A DNA stretch of 17,150 bases from Helicobacteraceae bacterium (GTDB taxonomy: Bacteria > Campylobacterota > Campylobacteria > Campylobacterales > Sulfurimonadaceae), in the NCBI GenBank assembly GCA_024635885.1, contig JAGXIA010000012.1:1-17150 (forward strand), in the 5' to 3' direction. The notes under the pieces were generated by a model. The model was not told the origin of the DNA, ran no database searches, and saw nothing but the letters and a program-made list of their open reading frames with translations. The position numbers and the translations under genes were made by a program. Of the stretch, positions 6,847 to 13,628 are shown piece after piece; the stretch's first letter is position 1; every line of letters starts with the position of its first letter.

Positions 6847-7698
6847 TTATAACTTTATAACTGTTCCGACACCTTTACTGGTCAATATCTCCAGTAAAAG
6901 AGAGTGTTCAACTCTGCCGTCTATTATGTGTGCTTTTTCTACTCCGGCGTTCACTGCTTCAAGACATGCATCAACCTTGGGTATCATCCCGCCGTGTATT
7001 GTTCCATCAGCTTTATATGCTTCTATCTCTGCTTGAGTCAGTGTATCTAATAAATTTTTATCTTTATCAAGAACACCTATAATGTCTGTCATAAATATAA
7101 CTTTTTTTGCACCGATCGCTGCTGCTATTTTACTTGCTGCCAAATCAGCGTTAATATTAAAACCAGGATGACCGATTTCATTTGCAGATGCTATCGGTGC
7201 GATGACCGGTATAAATTTGTCTGCGAGTAAATTTGTTATAACCTTGCTGTCAATGTTAACAATCTCACCGACCAATCCATACTTTCCACCGTCTTTAGGA
7301 ACTGCTGTAATAAAGTTTGCATCTTTTCCGGTCATGCCCAAGGCTTTTGCTCCGTGCATGTTTAACAAAGTAGTTATCTCTTTATTAATGCTTCCGCTGA
7401 GGACCATCTCAACAACTTCCATAACCTGTGCATCTGTTACTCGCATTCCGTCTACAAATTCACTCTTTATTTGAAGCCTATCAAGCATTTCATTTATTTT
7501 ATTGCCGCCGCCGTGAACGATAACAGGCTTAATACCAACGAGATACAAAAGTATAATATCCTGTGCAAACTTGTCTTTTAGCTCAGGATTTATCTGTGCA
7601 GAACCACCATACTTAATAACAAAAACTTCATTCGTATATTGTTTTATATAAGGGAGAGCTTCTAGGAGGGTTTGCGCTGTTTCAATTTTTTTAATCAA
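6847..7698 (-). CDS. argB: Acetylglutamate kinase
   Basis: Second step of arginine synthesis: phosphorylates N-acetylglutamate with ATP. The amino-acid-kinase signatures are all present: K29-Y-G-G (VIKYGGSAQ), H62-GGG, the FVDGMRVTD block with R86, FNINADLAASKIA for nucleotide and substrate binding, and GGMIPKVDACLEA near the end. The 283 residues are normal. An N-terminal helix (ETAQTLLEALPYIKQY) before the kinase core is typical of the arginine-inhibited hexameric type, so feedback control is plausible. The start is TTG with AAGGA only three bases upstream; the ATG just upstream is out of frame. An extended -10 lies close by at 7731-7736. Confidence 0.97.
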   Translation of the reverse strand: MIKKIETAQTLLEALPYIKQYTNEVFVIKYGGSAQINPELKDKFAQDIILLYLVGIKPVIVHGGGNKINEMLDRLQIKSEFVDGMRVTDAQVMEVVEMVLSGSINKEITTLLNMHGAKALGMTGKDANFITAVPKDGGKYGLVGEIVNIDSKVITNLLADKFIPVIAPIASANEIGHPGFNINADLAASKIAAAIGAKKVIFMTDIIGVLDKDKNLLDTLTQAEIEAYKADGTIHGGMIPKVDACLEAVNAGVEKAHIIDGRVEHSLLLEILTSKGVGTVIKL

Positions 7699-7730
7699 TA
7701 TAATCCTTCATGCCGCTATTTAATAGAAAA

Positions 7731-7736
7731 ATTATA
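7731..7736 (-). promoter_or_regulatory. argB extended -10
   Basis: The minus strand reads TGC-TATAAT, a perfect extended -10, 32 bases before the argB start, implying a short leader. Confidence 0.65.
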
Positions 7737-7739
7737 GCA

Positions 7740-7918
7740 CAAAGGATATTTTTTTGGTATAAAGTCAGAGGCGTGAACGCCCTGGATAATAAAATATGAT
7801 GCAGCTCTTTACGCAAACATTCACCGATATATAAATACAATTAGAATTCACTGAAAATGAAAAAAACTTGTTCGATAGAAAGGAACTGCTGTCGCTGTGA
7901 TGCAGCTTTTACATCAAC
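7740..7918. other. Structured non-coding gap upstream of the DUF502 gene
   Basis: This gap of about 180 bases has no convincing ORF. It holds a possible plus-strand -10 (TATAAA, 7758-7763); a stable hairpin at 7766-7784 (CAG-A-GGCG, loop TGAA, CGCC-CTG); and two copies of TGATGCAGCT followed by TTTAC at 7797-7812 and 7898-7912. The second copy lies in a weak GCTG/CAGC hairpin followed by TTTT. A short RNA is possible but not shown. Confidence 0.35.
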
Positions 7919-7949
7919 TTGACAATGCTAATAAATTTAGCAATACTAA
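7919..7949 (+). promoter_or_regulatory. Promoter with possible operator for the DUF502 gene
   Basis: Perfect -35 TTGACA at 7919-7924, with -10 candidates AATACT (17-base spacer) or TACTAA. Between them lies a perfect inverted repeat TGCTAA-TAAAT-TTAGCA (7926-7942), a position where a repressor would block the polymerase. Confidence 0.5.
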
Positions 7950-7989
7950 TATAACTAATTAGATTATTATAAATATATAAAGGTAAAGC

Positions 7990-8598
7990 ATGAAAACATT
8001 CTTTAACGGACTAAGTATAATAATTCCTACAGCTCTCATTTTATATATTATTGTTTGGGTTATTAAATATACAGAATCTTTATTTAAACCTATAATCACT
8101 TTGCTTTTGCCAGAGAACTATTATATTTTAGGAATGGGTTTCCTCAGCGGTATAATGCTTGTATTTTTTGTAGGTTTGATGCTAAAGTTATGGATCATGC
8201 AAAAATTAAAAGAATATATTGAAAAAATAATTCATAGAACACCTATATTGGGTACAGTTTACGGCAGCGTAAAAGACTCATTTAAATTTATTTCTTCATT
8301 AAAGAAAGATGAAAGCAAGCATGTAGTACTTGTTGATATTCCAGCTATGAATGCACAGATTATAGGCATTGTAACACGTAGAGATTTTGAAAACTTTCAT
8401 GAACTGGAAATGGATGAACCAGTATTTGTATATTTTCAGATGAGTTACAATGCAGGTGGTTACTCACTTTTCATACCAAAAAAGCATATAAAACCTCTAG
8501 ATTTAGACATAGAAGAGACTATGGGCTTTATAGTGACTGCAGGTATGTCCAATACAAAGGAAGATAAAGATGCAGAAGAAAAGACTGACAATCAATAA
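7990..8598 (+). CDS. DUF502 family membrane protein
   Basis: A 202-residue protein matching the DUF502 layout: two membrane helices at about 8-27 and 46-67, the conserved stretch HRTPILGTVYGSVKD after the second helix, then a soluble domain (VVLVDIPAMNAQIIGIVTRR, SLFIPKKHIKPLDLDIEETMGFI) and an acidic tail. The motif near IETMGFIVTAG is a family hallmark. Its biochemical role is unknown. AAAGG sits six bases before the ATG. The gene stands alone between its own promoter and a hairpin terminator. Confidence 0.9.
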   Translation: MKTFFNGLSIIIPTALILYIIVWVIKYTESLFKPIITLLLPENYYILGMGFLSGIMLVFFVGLMLKLWIMQKLKEYIEKIIHRTPILGTVYGSVKDSFKFISSLKKDESKHVVLVDIPAMNAQIIGIVTRRDFENFHELEMDEPVFVYFQMSYNAGGYSLFIPKKHIKPLDLDIEETMGFIVTAGMSNTKEDKDAEEKTDNQ

Positions 8599-8622
8599 AC
8601 TGCTCTTACATACTAGAGCAGT
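8599..8622. terminator. Bidirectional terminator between convergent genes
   Basis: ACTGCTC (8599-8605) and GAGCAGT (8616-8622) form a perfect 7-bp stem with a 10-base loop, exactly in the 28-base gap between the DUF502 and helicase stops. U-tracts are poor in both directions. Confidence 0.6.
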
Positions 8623-8626
8623 GTGA

Positions 8627-9862
8627 TTATCTTCTGCCTCTTGGTGAAGGAGTTCTATTGTTAGGTCGGCTTCTGTTGTTTGATCCTCCGCCTCTTTTTT
8701 TCTGAATTGGTTCAGCTTTTATGGACGGGTCTGGAGCGAAACCTTTTATAACAAACTTGTGTATGTCTTTTTTAATAAGTCTTTCAATATTTTCTAAAAG
8801 TTCTTTCTCGTCAATACATACAAGAGATACAGCCTCTCCAAAATTTCCGGCACGGCCTGTACGTCCTATGCGGTGAACATAATCTTCAGGAACGTTTGGC
8901 AGTTCAAAATTTACAACATGCGGCAACTGGTCTATATCTATTCCACGAGCAGCAATATCTGTTGCGACAAGAACTCTAACCTCTCCAGATTTAAAATCAG
9001 CAAGAGCTTTTGTTCTTGCGTTTTGACTTTTATTTCCGTGAATAGCCGCAGATGTTATGCCGTCTTTTGAAAGCTGTTCACTTAGACGATTTGCACCATG
9101 TTTTGTTCTCATAAAAACTAAGACTTGCTTCCAGTTTCCTTGCGTTATTAGATGAGAAAGCAGTTCACGTTTTTTCTCTTTATCTACAGGGTGAATTACT
9201 TGAGTAACCTGTTCAGAAGAGATATTTCTGCGGGCAACTTCTACAAGAGCCGGTGAATTAAGCAAACTGTCTGTCAGTCTTTTTATTTCAGCAGAAAAAG
9301 TAGCTGAGAAAAGAAGGTTTTGACGGGTTTTTGGCAAAATGGCTAAAATTTTTCTAATATCATTGATAAATCCCATGTCCAACATTCTGTCTGCTTCGTC
9401 CAAAATCAAAAAGTCAACTTTTGAGAGGTCAATAGTCTTTTGAGAAACATGGTCCAGAAGTCGCCCTGGAGTAGCGATAACAATATCAACACCTTTTCTT
9501 AGGGCAACGATTTGGGGGTTAATTTTTACTCCGCCAAAGATTACCATAGACTTAAAGGGAAGAAATTTTCCATATAGGGCAACACTCTCAGCAACCTGAG
9601 CCGCAAGTTCTCTTGTAGGAGTTAAAATAAGTGCACGAACTACTGGCTTACCTGAATGTGGTTTATGACGGCTTAGAAGCTCTAGCATAGGCAGTGTAAA
9701 ACCTGCTGTTTTTCCGGTTCCGGTTTGTGCGCCGGCAAGAAGATCTCTTTTCTTTAAAATGATTGGGATTGCTTCTTTTTGAACAGGAGTAGGTTCAGTA
9801 TACCCCTGTTCTTTAATTGCACGAAGTAGTGGTTCACAAAGTCCGAGTTGTTTGAATGGCAT
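8627..9862 (-). CDS. rhlE: RhlE-type DEAD-box ATP-dependent RNA helicase
   Basis: RNA helicase expected to remodel rRNA or mRNA structure. All motifs are present: Q-motif (F3, TPVQ), motif I AQTGTGKT at 45-52, PTRELA near 82-87, TPGR at 131-134, DEAD at 155-158, SAT at 186-188, ARGIDID near 305-311 and HRIGRTGR at 330-337. After the RecA2 domain comes a short Gly/Arg/Asn tail (RGGGSNNRSRPNNR) for non-specific RNA contact, the usual RhlE form. It is 411 residues. AGGA lies eight bases before the ATG. It is divergent from the RecA2-like gene at 9985, with back-to-back promoters in the 122-base gap. Confidence 0.95.
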   Translation of the reverse strand: MPFKQLGLCEPLLRAIKEQGYTEPTPVQKEAIPIILKKRDLLAGAQTGTGKTAGFTLPMLELLSRHKPHSGKPVVRALILTPTRELAAQVAESVALYGKFLPFKSMVIFGGVKINPQIVALRKGVDIVIATPGRLLDHVSQKTIDLSKVDFLILDEADRMLDMGFINDIRKILAILPKTRQNLLFSATFSAEIKRLTDSLLNSPALVEVARRNISSEQVTQVIHPVDKEKKRELLSHLITQGNWKQVLVFMRTKHGANRLSEQLSKDGITSAAIHGNKSQNARTKALADFKSGEVRVLVATDIAARGIDIDQLPHVVNFELPNVPEDYVHRIGRTGRAGNFGEAVSLVCIDEKELLENIERLIKKDIHKFVIKGFAPDPSIKAEPIQKKRGGGSNNRSRPNNRTPSPRGRR

Positions 9863-9896
9863 TAATTAAGTCCTAAAAGTATTATAAATATCGTTC

Positions 9897-9902
9897 ATTA
9901 TA
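9897..9902 (-). promoter_or_regulatory. Helicase gene extended -10
   Basis: The minus strand reads TGC-TATAAT, 34 bases before the helicase start, the same form as the argB promoter. Confidence 0.65.
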
Positions 9903-9953
9903 GCATGATTTGGGCTTAAATTTAAAAATGAGATTCTAAGACTCCTTTTACGC

Positions 9954-9959
9954 TATAAT
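9954..9959 (+). promoter_or_regulatory. -10 box of the RecA2-like gene
   Basis: Perfect TATAAT 25 bases before the start at 9985, divergent from the helicase -10 with 51 bases between them. Shared regulation is possible. Confidence 0.6.
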
Positions 9960-9984
9960 TACGCCACTCATTCAAGGATTTTTT

Positions 9985-10833
9985 ATGTCATCAACTGCTA
10001 CACTTTTAAAGCGTCATAACCACCGTGTTCATCCATGTAAACCTGAACAAAAACAAGAACTTTTAAACTTATTGCTTACTCAAAACGCTAACAAAACTAT
10101 TTTAGTTGTTGCTTCGGATACGACTGGCATAATAAACAATGTTGAAGATGCCAAAAACACAACAATTATAAGCGATGAAGATTTGGCAAAATCTCCAGAA
10201 TTAAAATGCGAACTTTTAATCAGCTATGATTTACCGCAAAAAGCAATCATATATATGACCCGTATTGCCAGAACAAGTGAATTTGCTTTAATATTACTCG
10301 ATCCACAAGAACAAACACTTTTATACCCTATAGAGACTCTTACGGGAAGAACTCTTATGCAAGAGACTATTGCTGGTTTTGAAACTGTTATCCCAAAAGC
10401 AGAACCTGTTAAAAAAGAGTTCAAGCCTAGAGATGACAAAAAAGAGTATAAGCCTAGAAGTAATGACTTCAAAGGTGAAAAGAAAGAATACAAGCCAAGA
10501 AGCACTGACTATAAAGGTGAGAAGAAAGAATATAAGCCTAGAAATACTGAAGATCGTGGCGATAAAAAATATGGTGATAAGCCTGCCAGAGATGATAAAC
10601 GACCAGCCAAAAAACCATACAATAAAGATGCTGGCAAGTCAAACTCTTGGGACAATAAGGACAAAAAAAGTTCAAAATTTCTAGGAAAAGATGAAAATGG
10701 AAAAGCTATATTTTCCGGTAAAAGTGGAGATAGAAACCACCGCCACGATGGTACTCCAAAAGATTATGTTCCTAAAGTACCGGGTAGAAAAATAAACATC
10801 AAATCCCTTAAAAAACCAGAAGAAAAAGAGTAA
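9985..10833 (+). CDS. Degenerate helicase RecA2-like protein with basic repeat tail
   Basis: Not a named family to me. Residues 13-43 align without gaps to residues 221-251 of the neighbouring DEAD-box helicase, 13 of 31 identical (HP, ELL, LxTQ, K, LV). Residues 80-98 align to its motif VI region (318-336), sharing LP, Y, and R-I-x-R-T. The HRIGRTGR motif has become TRIARTSE, and motif V plus the part between is lost, so it cannot act as a helicase. From about 138 to the end the chain is disordered and very basic, with four KKE(F/Y)KPR repeats and further Lys, Arg and Asp. It probably binds RNA or a helicase partner. A good -10 precedes it; AAGGA lies about six bases before the ATG. Confidence 0.8.
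   Translation: MSSTATLLKRHNHRVHPCKPEQKQELLNLLLTQNANKTILVVASDTTGIINNVEDAKNTTIISDEDLAKSPELKCELLISYDLPQKAIIYMTRIARTSEFALILLDPQEQTLLYPIETLTGRTLMQETIAGFETVIPKAEPVKKEFKPRDDKKEYKPRSNDFKGEKKEYKPRSTDYKGEKKEYKPRNTEDRGDKKYGDKPARDDKRPAKKPYNKDAGKSNSWDNKDKKSSKFLGKDENGKAIFSGKSGDRNHRHDGTPKDYVPKVPGRKINIKSLKKPEEKE
10411..10563 (+). repeat. Tandem coding repeats KKEYKPR
   Basis: Three 42-base units (10438-10563, 14 residues each) follow a shorter related 27-base unit (10411-10437). Each starts with KKEYKPR or KKEFKPR and then an acidic linker. They form the RNA-binding-like tail of the RecA2-like protein. Confidence 0.85.
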
Positions 10834-11052
10834 TTAATTATTTTTATTAAACTCTAACATCTCTTCGTTGCTAATTGGTTTTTTCTTTGTTTTATTAAAA
10901 GCCTTTTCTGCCTCTTTTTCGCTATAGTTTCTACACTCTTTTGGGACTACAGCATTCGGGTCACTTGCTATTTGGTCACACATAGCGGCATTAAATGTAA
11001 TATTTGAACATCCACTAAAAATAAAAACGCTTACTAAATATACTTTCCACAT
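10834..11052 (-). CDS. Small lipoprotein of unknown function
   Basis: A 72-residue precursor with a lipoprotein signal: hydrophobic residues 3-13, then FSGC with the lipid-attached Cys at 15. The -3 residue is Phe rather than Leu, so the lipobox is slightly atypical. The mature part has two further cysteines (C25, C40) and a Lys-rich C-terminus (EAEKAFNKTKKKP). I recognise the general pattern from Campylobacterota but know no function. AAGGAAG lies seven bases before the ATG. It follows thyX by 12 bases and is probably co-transcribed. Its stop abuts the stop of the convergent RecA2-like gene with no base between. Confidence 0.75.
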   Translation of the reverse strand: MWKVYLVSVFIFSGCSNITFNAAMCDQIASDPNAVVPKECRNYSEKEAEKAFNKTKKKPISNEEMLEFNKNN

Positions 11053-11055
11053 GCC
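11045..11055 (+). repeat. TTCCACATGCC motif, copy 4
   Basis: Exact copy covering the start codon of the small lipoprotein gene (minus strand GGC-ATG-TGG-AA). Confidence 0.9.
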
Positions 11056-11064
11056 AATACTTCC

Positions 11065-11898
11065 TTATTTCTTTTTAACAATCAAATCTAAATATTTTGA
11101 AGGTGTAGCCTTCATCATAGCTTGAGCCAACCATTTAATTTGAAAATATGCCGCACCGCTGTCTCTTAGTGTAAAGTAGTTCTTTAAACTTCTAAGGTTA
11201 AACGTTACAACCATATCAACTTTGACGTTATCAGTGACAATATGCTTAAATGCATCACCAACATTACGCTTCTTCTTTCCAGCCTCTAATGCCTTGAAAA
11301 GTGCCTCAGCATTCCCTTCTAACTCTTCAATAAAAGGTATTGAACTTTTTGCGACTGCAATTGAATGAAAATCTTCTACAATTTTTGACTGATATTCCAG
11401 CTTGTCATAAATGGCACCGATTTCTATTTTATTGTACTCTTTGTCGAGGGTTACAAACATGTTGAAACCTAAAATTTTATCAATAAAAAAATCTTTATCA
11501 CCACCATGTTTCGAAGCAACGAAAGCATTAATAATCGAACTCATAGTATAGCGGGTACTTCTGACACTTATGGCTTGCATTCTATGTCTTGCATGTTCTT
11601 GCAAAACTCCCCGAGAAGTTCCACGAACTAGAAAGCTCAAATTTGCATGCTCTAAAATCGAGTGATGAAAATATGTCCAAGCTAAATCATCAAGAAGAGT
11701 AGAATCTTCAATGCTGTTTATATCTTCACACATCTCGTGATTTGGCATATTCTCTTCAATATGTTTAATAACTTCATTTTCACTATTTTCAAATGAATCA
11801 TAACAAGTTCTAGCAGCTGTTTCTGCAACACCAAGTCCAGTCTCTTGTAAAAGAACTACCTCAGGTCTGCTATATTTTATGCCGTACATATCTTCCAT
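11065..11898 (-). CDS. thyX: Flavin-dependent thymidylate synthase
   Basis: Makes dTMP from dUMP using methylene-tetrahydrofolate, FAD and NADPH. The ThyX signature RHRx7S is present at R104-H105-R106 to S114 (RHRMQAISVRS), followed by TRY. FHHSILEHANLSFLVRG at about 77-93 is the conserved flavin-site block. The 277 residues are within the family range. AGGA lies six bases before the ATG. A 61-residue gene ends 16 bases upstream and a lipoprotein gene starts 12 bases downstream, forming a small operon. No thyA is seen in the window. Confidence 0.96.
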   Translation of the reverse strand: MEDMYGIKYSRPEVVLLQETGLGVAETAARTCYDSFENSENEVIKHIEENMPNHEMCEDINSIEDSTLLDDLAWTYFHHSILEHANLSFLVRGTSRGVLQEHARHRMQAISVRSTRYTMSSIINAFVASKHGGDKDFFIDKILGFNMFVTLDKEYNKIEIGAIYDKLEYQSKIVEDFHSIAVAKSSIPFIEELEGNAEALFKALEAGKKKRNVGDAFKHIVTDNVKVDMVVTFNLRSLKNYFTLRDSGAAYFQIKWLAQAMMKATPSKYLDLIVKKK

Positions 11899-11914
11899 AA
11901 TTAATCCTAACTTG

Positions 11915-12100
11915 TTATGTTTTTCTACTTACTTTATTTGCTCGATAAACTGTATATGTAACTTTTTCGTTTTTTGGTCCAGATATAATATTATCTAATT
12001 CTTCTAAATTTAATCTATTGGCTTGCGCTTCGTATGTAATTCCAAAGAAATAGAAGATGAAATCCCAAGTTCTAACTATTATTTTGATAATTAATTTCAT
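11915..12100 (-). CDS. Small hydrophobic/basic protein of unknown function
   Basis: I do not recognise it. I place the start at ATG 12100 because AAGGAG lies six bases upstream, the best ribosome site in the area; a longer reading to 12163 would need a TTG and has no such site. The 61-residue product has an N-terminal hydrophobic stretch (IIKIIVRTWDFIFYFFGI, about 4-21) that could be a membrane anchor, then a charged section with VTYTVYRANKVSRKT at the end. It is first in a probable operon with thyX. Confidence 0.6.
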   Translation of the reverse strand: MKLIIKIIVRTWDFIFYFFGITYEAQANRLNLEELDNIISGPKNEKVTYTVYRANKVSRKT

Positions 12101-12137
12101 TATTTTCTCCTTAGCAGTATATTTTATTATTGATTCA

Positions 12138-12163
12138 AAAATCCTATGGATTTTCACTGTCAA
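12138..12163 (-). promoter_or_regulatory. TTGACA and perfect palindrome upstream of the thyX operon
   Basis: The minus strand reads TTGACA (12163-12158), then five bases later a perfect 17-base inverted repeat AAAATCC-ATA-GGATTTT (12154-12138), placed in the spacer of a promoter 38-63 bases before the 61-residue gene. No consensus -10 lies at the right distance, so the promoter call is weak. Confidence 0.4.
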
Positions 12164-12259
12164 AGTTTACGCTTTTTCTCTTTGGGATACGTTATAAGCC
12201 GTGTTTTTTACTATGCACTTAATTTGTCCTCTTAACATTCTACTATAAAAAAACTAATC

Positions 12260-12907
12260 TTACTTTTGTACTCCATCCAAGACTGGCACAAAATCACATT
12301 CTTCAAGTTCTTCACTTTTTATTGATGAACCGTTCTTTTTAAATCTCATAATTACCTGTTTAGAGCCTTTTTGCATGGGAGCGACCAAAACACCTCCATC
12401 ACTTAGTTGTTCAAAGAGTTTTGCGGGTATCTCTTTTGCTGTTGCGGAAAATAAAATTCTATCATATGGAGCATACTGAATCCATCCATTTTGTCCATCA
12501 TCAGTTCTTGTGTGAATATTATTTATATTGAGCTTTCTAAAACGAGATTTTGCTTCTAGCATTAAAGATTCTATTCGCTCAATCGTAAAAACTCCGCGAA
12601 ATATATGTGAAAGAACTGCGGCTTGATATCCACTTCCACAACCAACTTCCAAAACTCTGTCAGCACCTTTTGGCTCTAAATACTGAGTCATCTTTGCAAC
12701 CGTTAAAGGTGAACTTATCCATTGCGAGGCGCCCATTGGCAGTGCATCTAACTTATAAGCGCTGTGTCTAAATCCTGCGGGGACAAAAACTTCACGATTT
12801 GTATCTGCTATAGCATTTTTTACTTCATCACTCAGGGTAAACTTTTTATGACAGTCTTCAGCTAATCGAGCCGTTTTTGTCGCTGTTATTCTATCCAATT
12901 CCAACAT
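12260..12907 (-). CDS. pcm: Protein-L-isoaspartate O-methyltransferase
   Basis: Repairs damaged proteins by methylating L-isoaspartyl residues with S-adenosylmethionine. SAM motif I is VLEVGCGSGYQAAVLS at 85-100. The substrate-side block ALPMGASQWISSPLTVAKM at 55-73 corresponds to the family's ALPIGxGQTIS motif. DDGQNGW and YDRILFSATAKEIP form the remaining SAM and active-site parts. The 215 residues are normal. Its ATG lies inside the end of the hydrolase gene (17-base overlap) with only a weak ribosome site, so it probably relies on translational coupling. Confidence 0.94.
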   Translation of the reverse strand: MLELDRITATKTARLAEDCHKKFTLSDEVKNAIADTNREVFVPAGFRHSAYKLDALPMGASQWISSPLTVAKMTQYLEPKGADRVLEVGCGSGYQAAVLSHIFRGVFTIERIESLMLEAKSRFRKLNINNIHTRTDDGQNGWIQYAPYDRILFSATAKEIPAKLFEQLSDGGVLVAPMQKGSKQVIMRFKKNGSSIKSEELEECDFVPVLDGVQK

Positions 12908-13628
12908 CCATATATCGCCTCATTAAGGCTATTTCATTTTTACTGTATTTTAGCTCTAAGCAAGGGCTATTCCCATTAAGAAGCACTTTTCCCTGCGGAT
13001 TTATAATAGCATTTGTTTTTGTGCAATCCTCATTTAAACTGTCACTTGCAACAACATAACACTGATTCATAATTGCAAGTGCCTGCGTCAATACTGTAAA
13101 ATGTTCTGCTCGTAAAACTCCCCACCATGAGGGGACAACTATAACATCAGCACCTTCGAGTTTTTGCCACAGCTCTTTAAATCGCAATTCAAAGCAAATA
13201 AGTATGCCTATCTTAATCCCCTCGACTTCAATTATTTCCACATGCCGAGATTCACCCTCTTCGAAATACTCATGTTCATTACCAAAATGAAAAAGCTTGG
13301 CTTTAGCTCTCTCATAAATAACTTCACCATTGTGAATAACTTTTACAAAATTATAAACCTTGGAATCTCTTTTCTCAATAATAGTCAAAATAATTATCTT
13401 GCCAAAGGAGACTTTTTTAATCTCCTCCATGGCATGTGGAAAAAATTCTGTTACAGCCTCAAAGTTATCATAATCAAAACCGGTTAGACAAACTTCAGGT
13501 GCAACTATTAACGATTTATCAGAAGTTTGCTCTATAAGTTTTAAAAGTGTTTGGAGGTTAGTGTTATAGTTGTTAGTAGTTAGTAGAGAGAGTGAGCAGA
13601 GTTTTTGCTCGCTCACTTTAGAAGTCAT
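12891..13628 (-). CDS. Nitrilase-superfamily carbon-nitrogen hydrolase
   Basis: Amidohydrolase of the nitrilase/omega-amidase type with the Glu-Lys-Cys triad visible: Glu in VAPEVCLTGF, Lys in ERAKAKLFHFG, and Cys in GILICFELRFKEL (about residues 45, 109 and 145 counted from the chosen start). Substrate is unknown; it is shorter (about 245) than most deaminated-glutathione or omega amidases. The start is uncertain: TTG 13634, GTG 13631 and ATG 13628 are all in frame and inside the end of nrdB. I prefer the ATG, with GGTG just before it. Overlaps at both ends (11 bases with nrdB, 17 with pcm) place it in one coupled operon. Confidence 0.88.
   Translation of the reverse strand: MTSKVSEQKLCSLSLLTTNNYNTNLQTLLKLIEQTSDKSLIVAPEVCLTGFDYDNFEAVTEFFPHAMEEIKKVSFGKIIILTIIEKRDSKVYNFVKVIHNGEVIYERAKAKLFHFGNEHEYFEEGESRHVEIIEVEGIKIGILICFELRFKELWQKLEGADVIVVPSWWGVLRAEHFTVLTQALAIMNQCYVVASDSLNEDCTKTNAIINPQGKVLLNGNSPCLELKYSKNEIALMRRYMDVGIG
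13236..13246 (+). repeat. TTCCACATGCC motif, copy 5
   Basis: Exact copy inside the hydrolase gene, read on the minus strand as the codons of His-Val-Glu. Confidence 0.9.
13431..13441 (-). repeat. TTCCACATGCC motif, copy 6
   Basis: Exact copy 185 bases from copy 5 and in opposite orientation, in the same gene, encoding Pro-His-Ala. Confidence 0.9.
13592..13616. other. Stable hairpin at the nrdB/hydrolase junction
   Basis: GTGAGC (13592-13597) pairs with GCTCAC (13611-13616), with a further GAG/CTC inside and one bulged A: nine pairs. It starts two bases after the nrdB stop on the minus strand, inside the first hydrolase codons. Without a U-tract it may slow ribosomes or protect the nrdB 3' end. 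Confidence 0.5.

Noticed and set aside
12101..12163. Longer start for the 61-residue gene (82 residues from a TTG at 12163)
   Set aside because: No ribosome site precedes the TTG, which coincides with the TTGACA element, while ATG 12100 has AAGGAG at ideal spacing.
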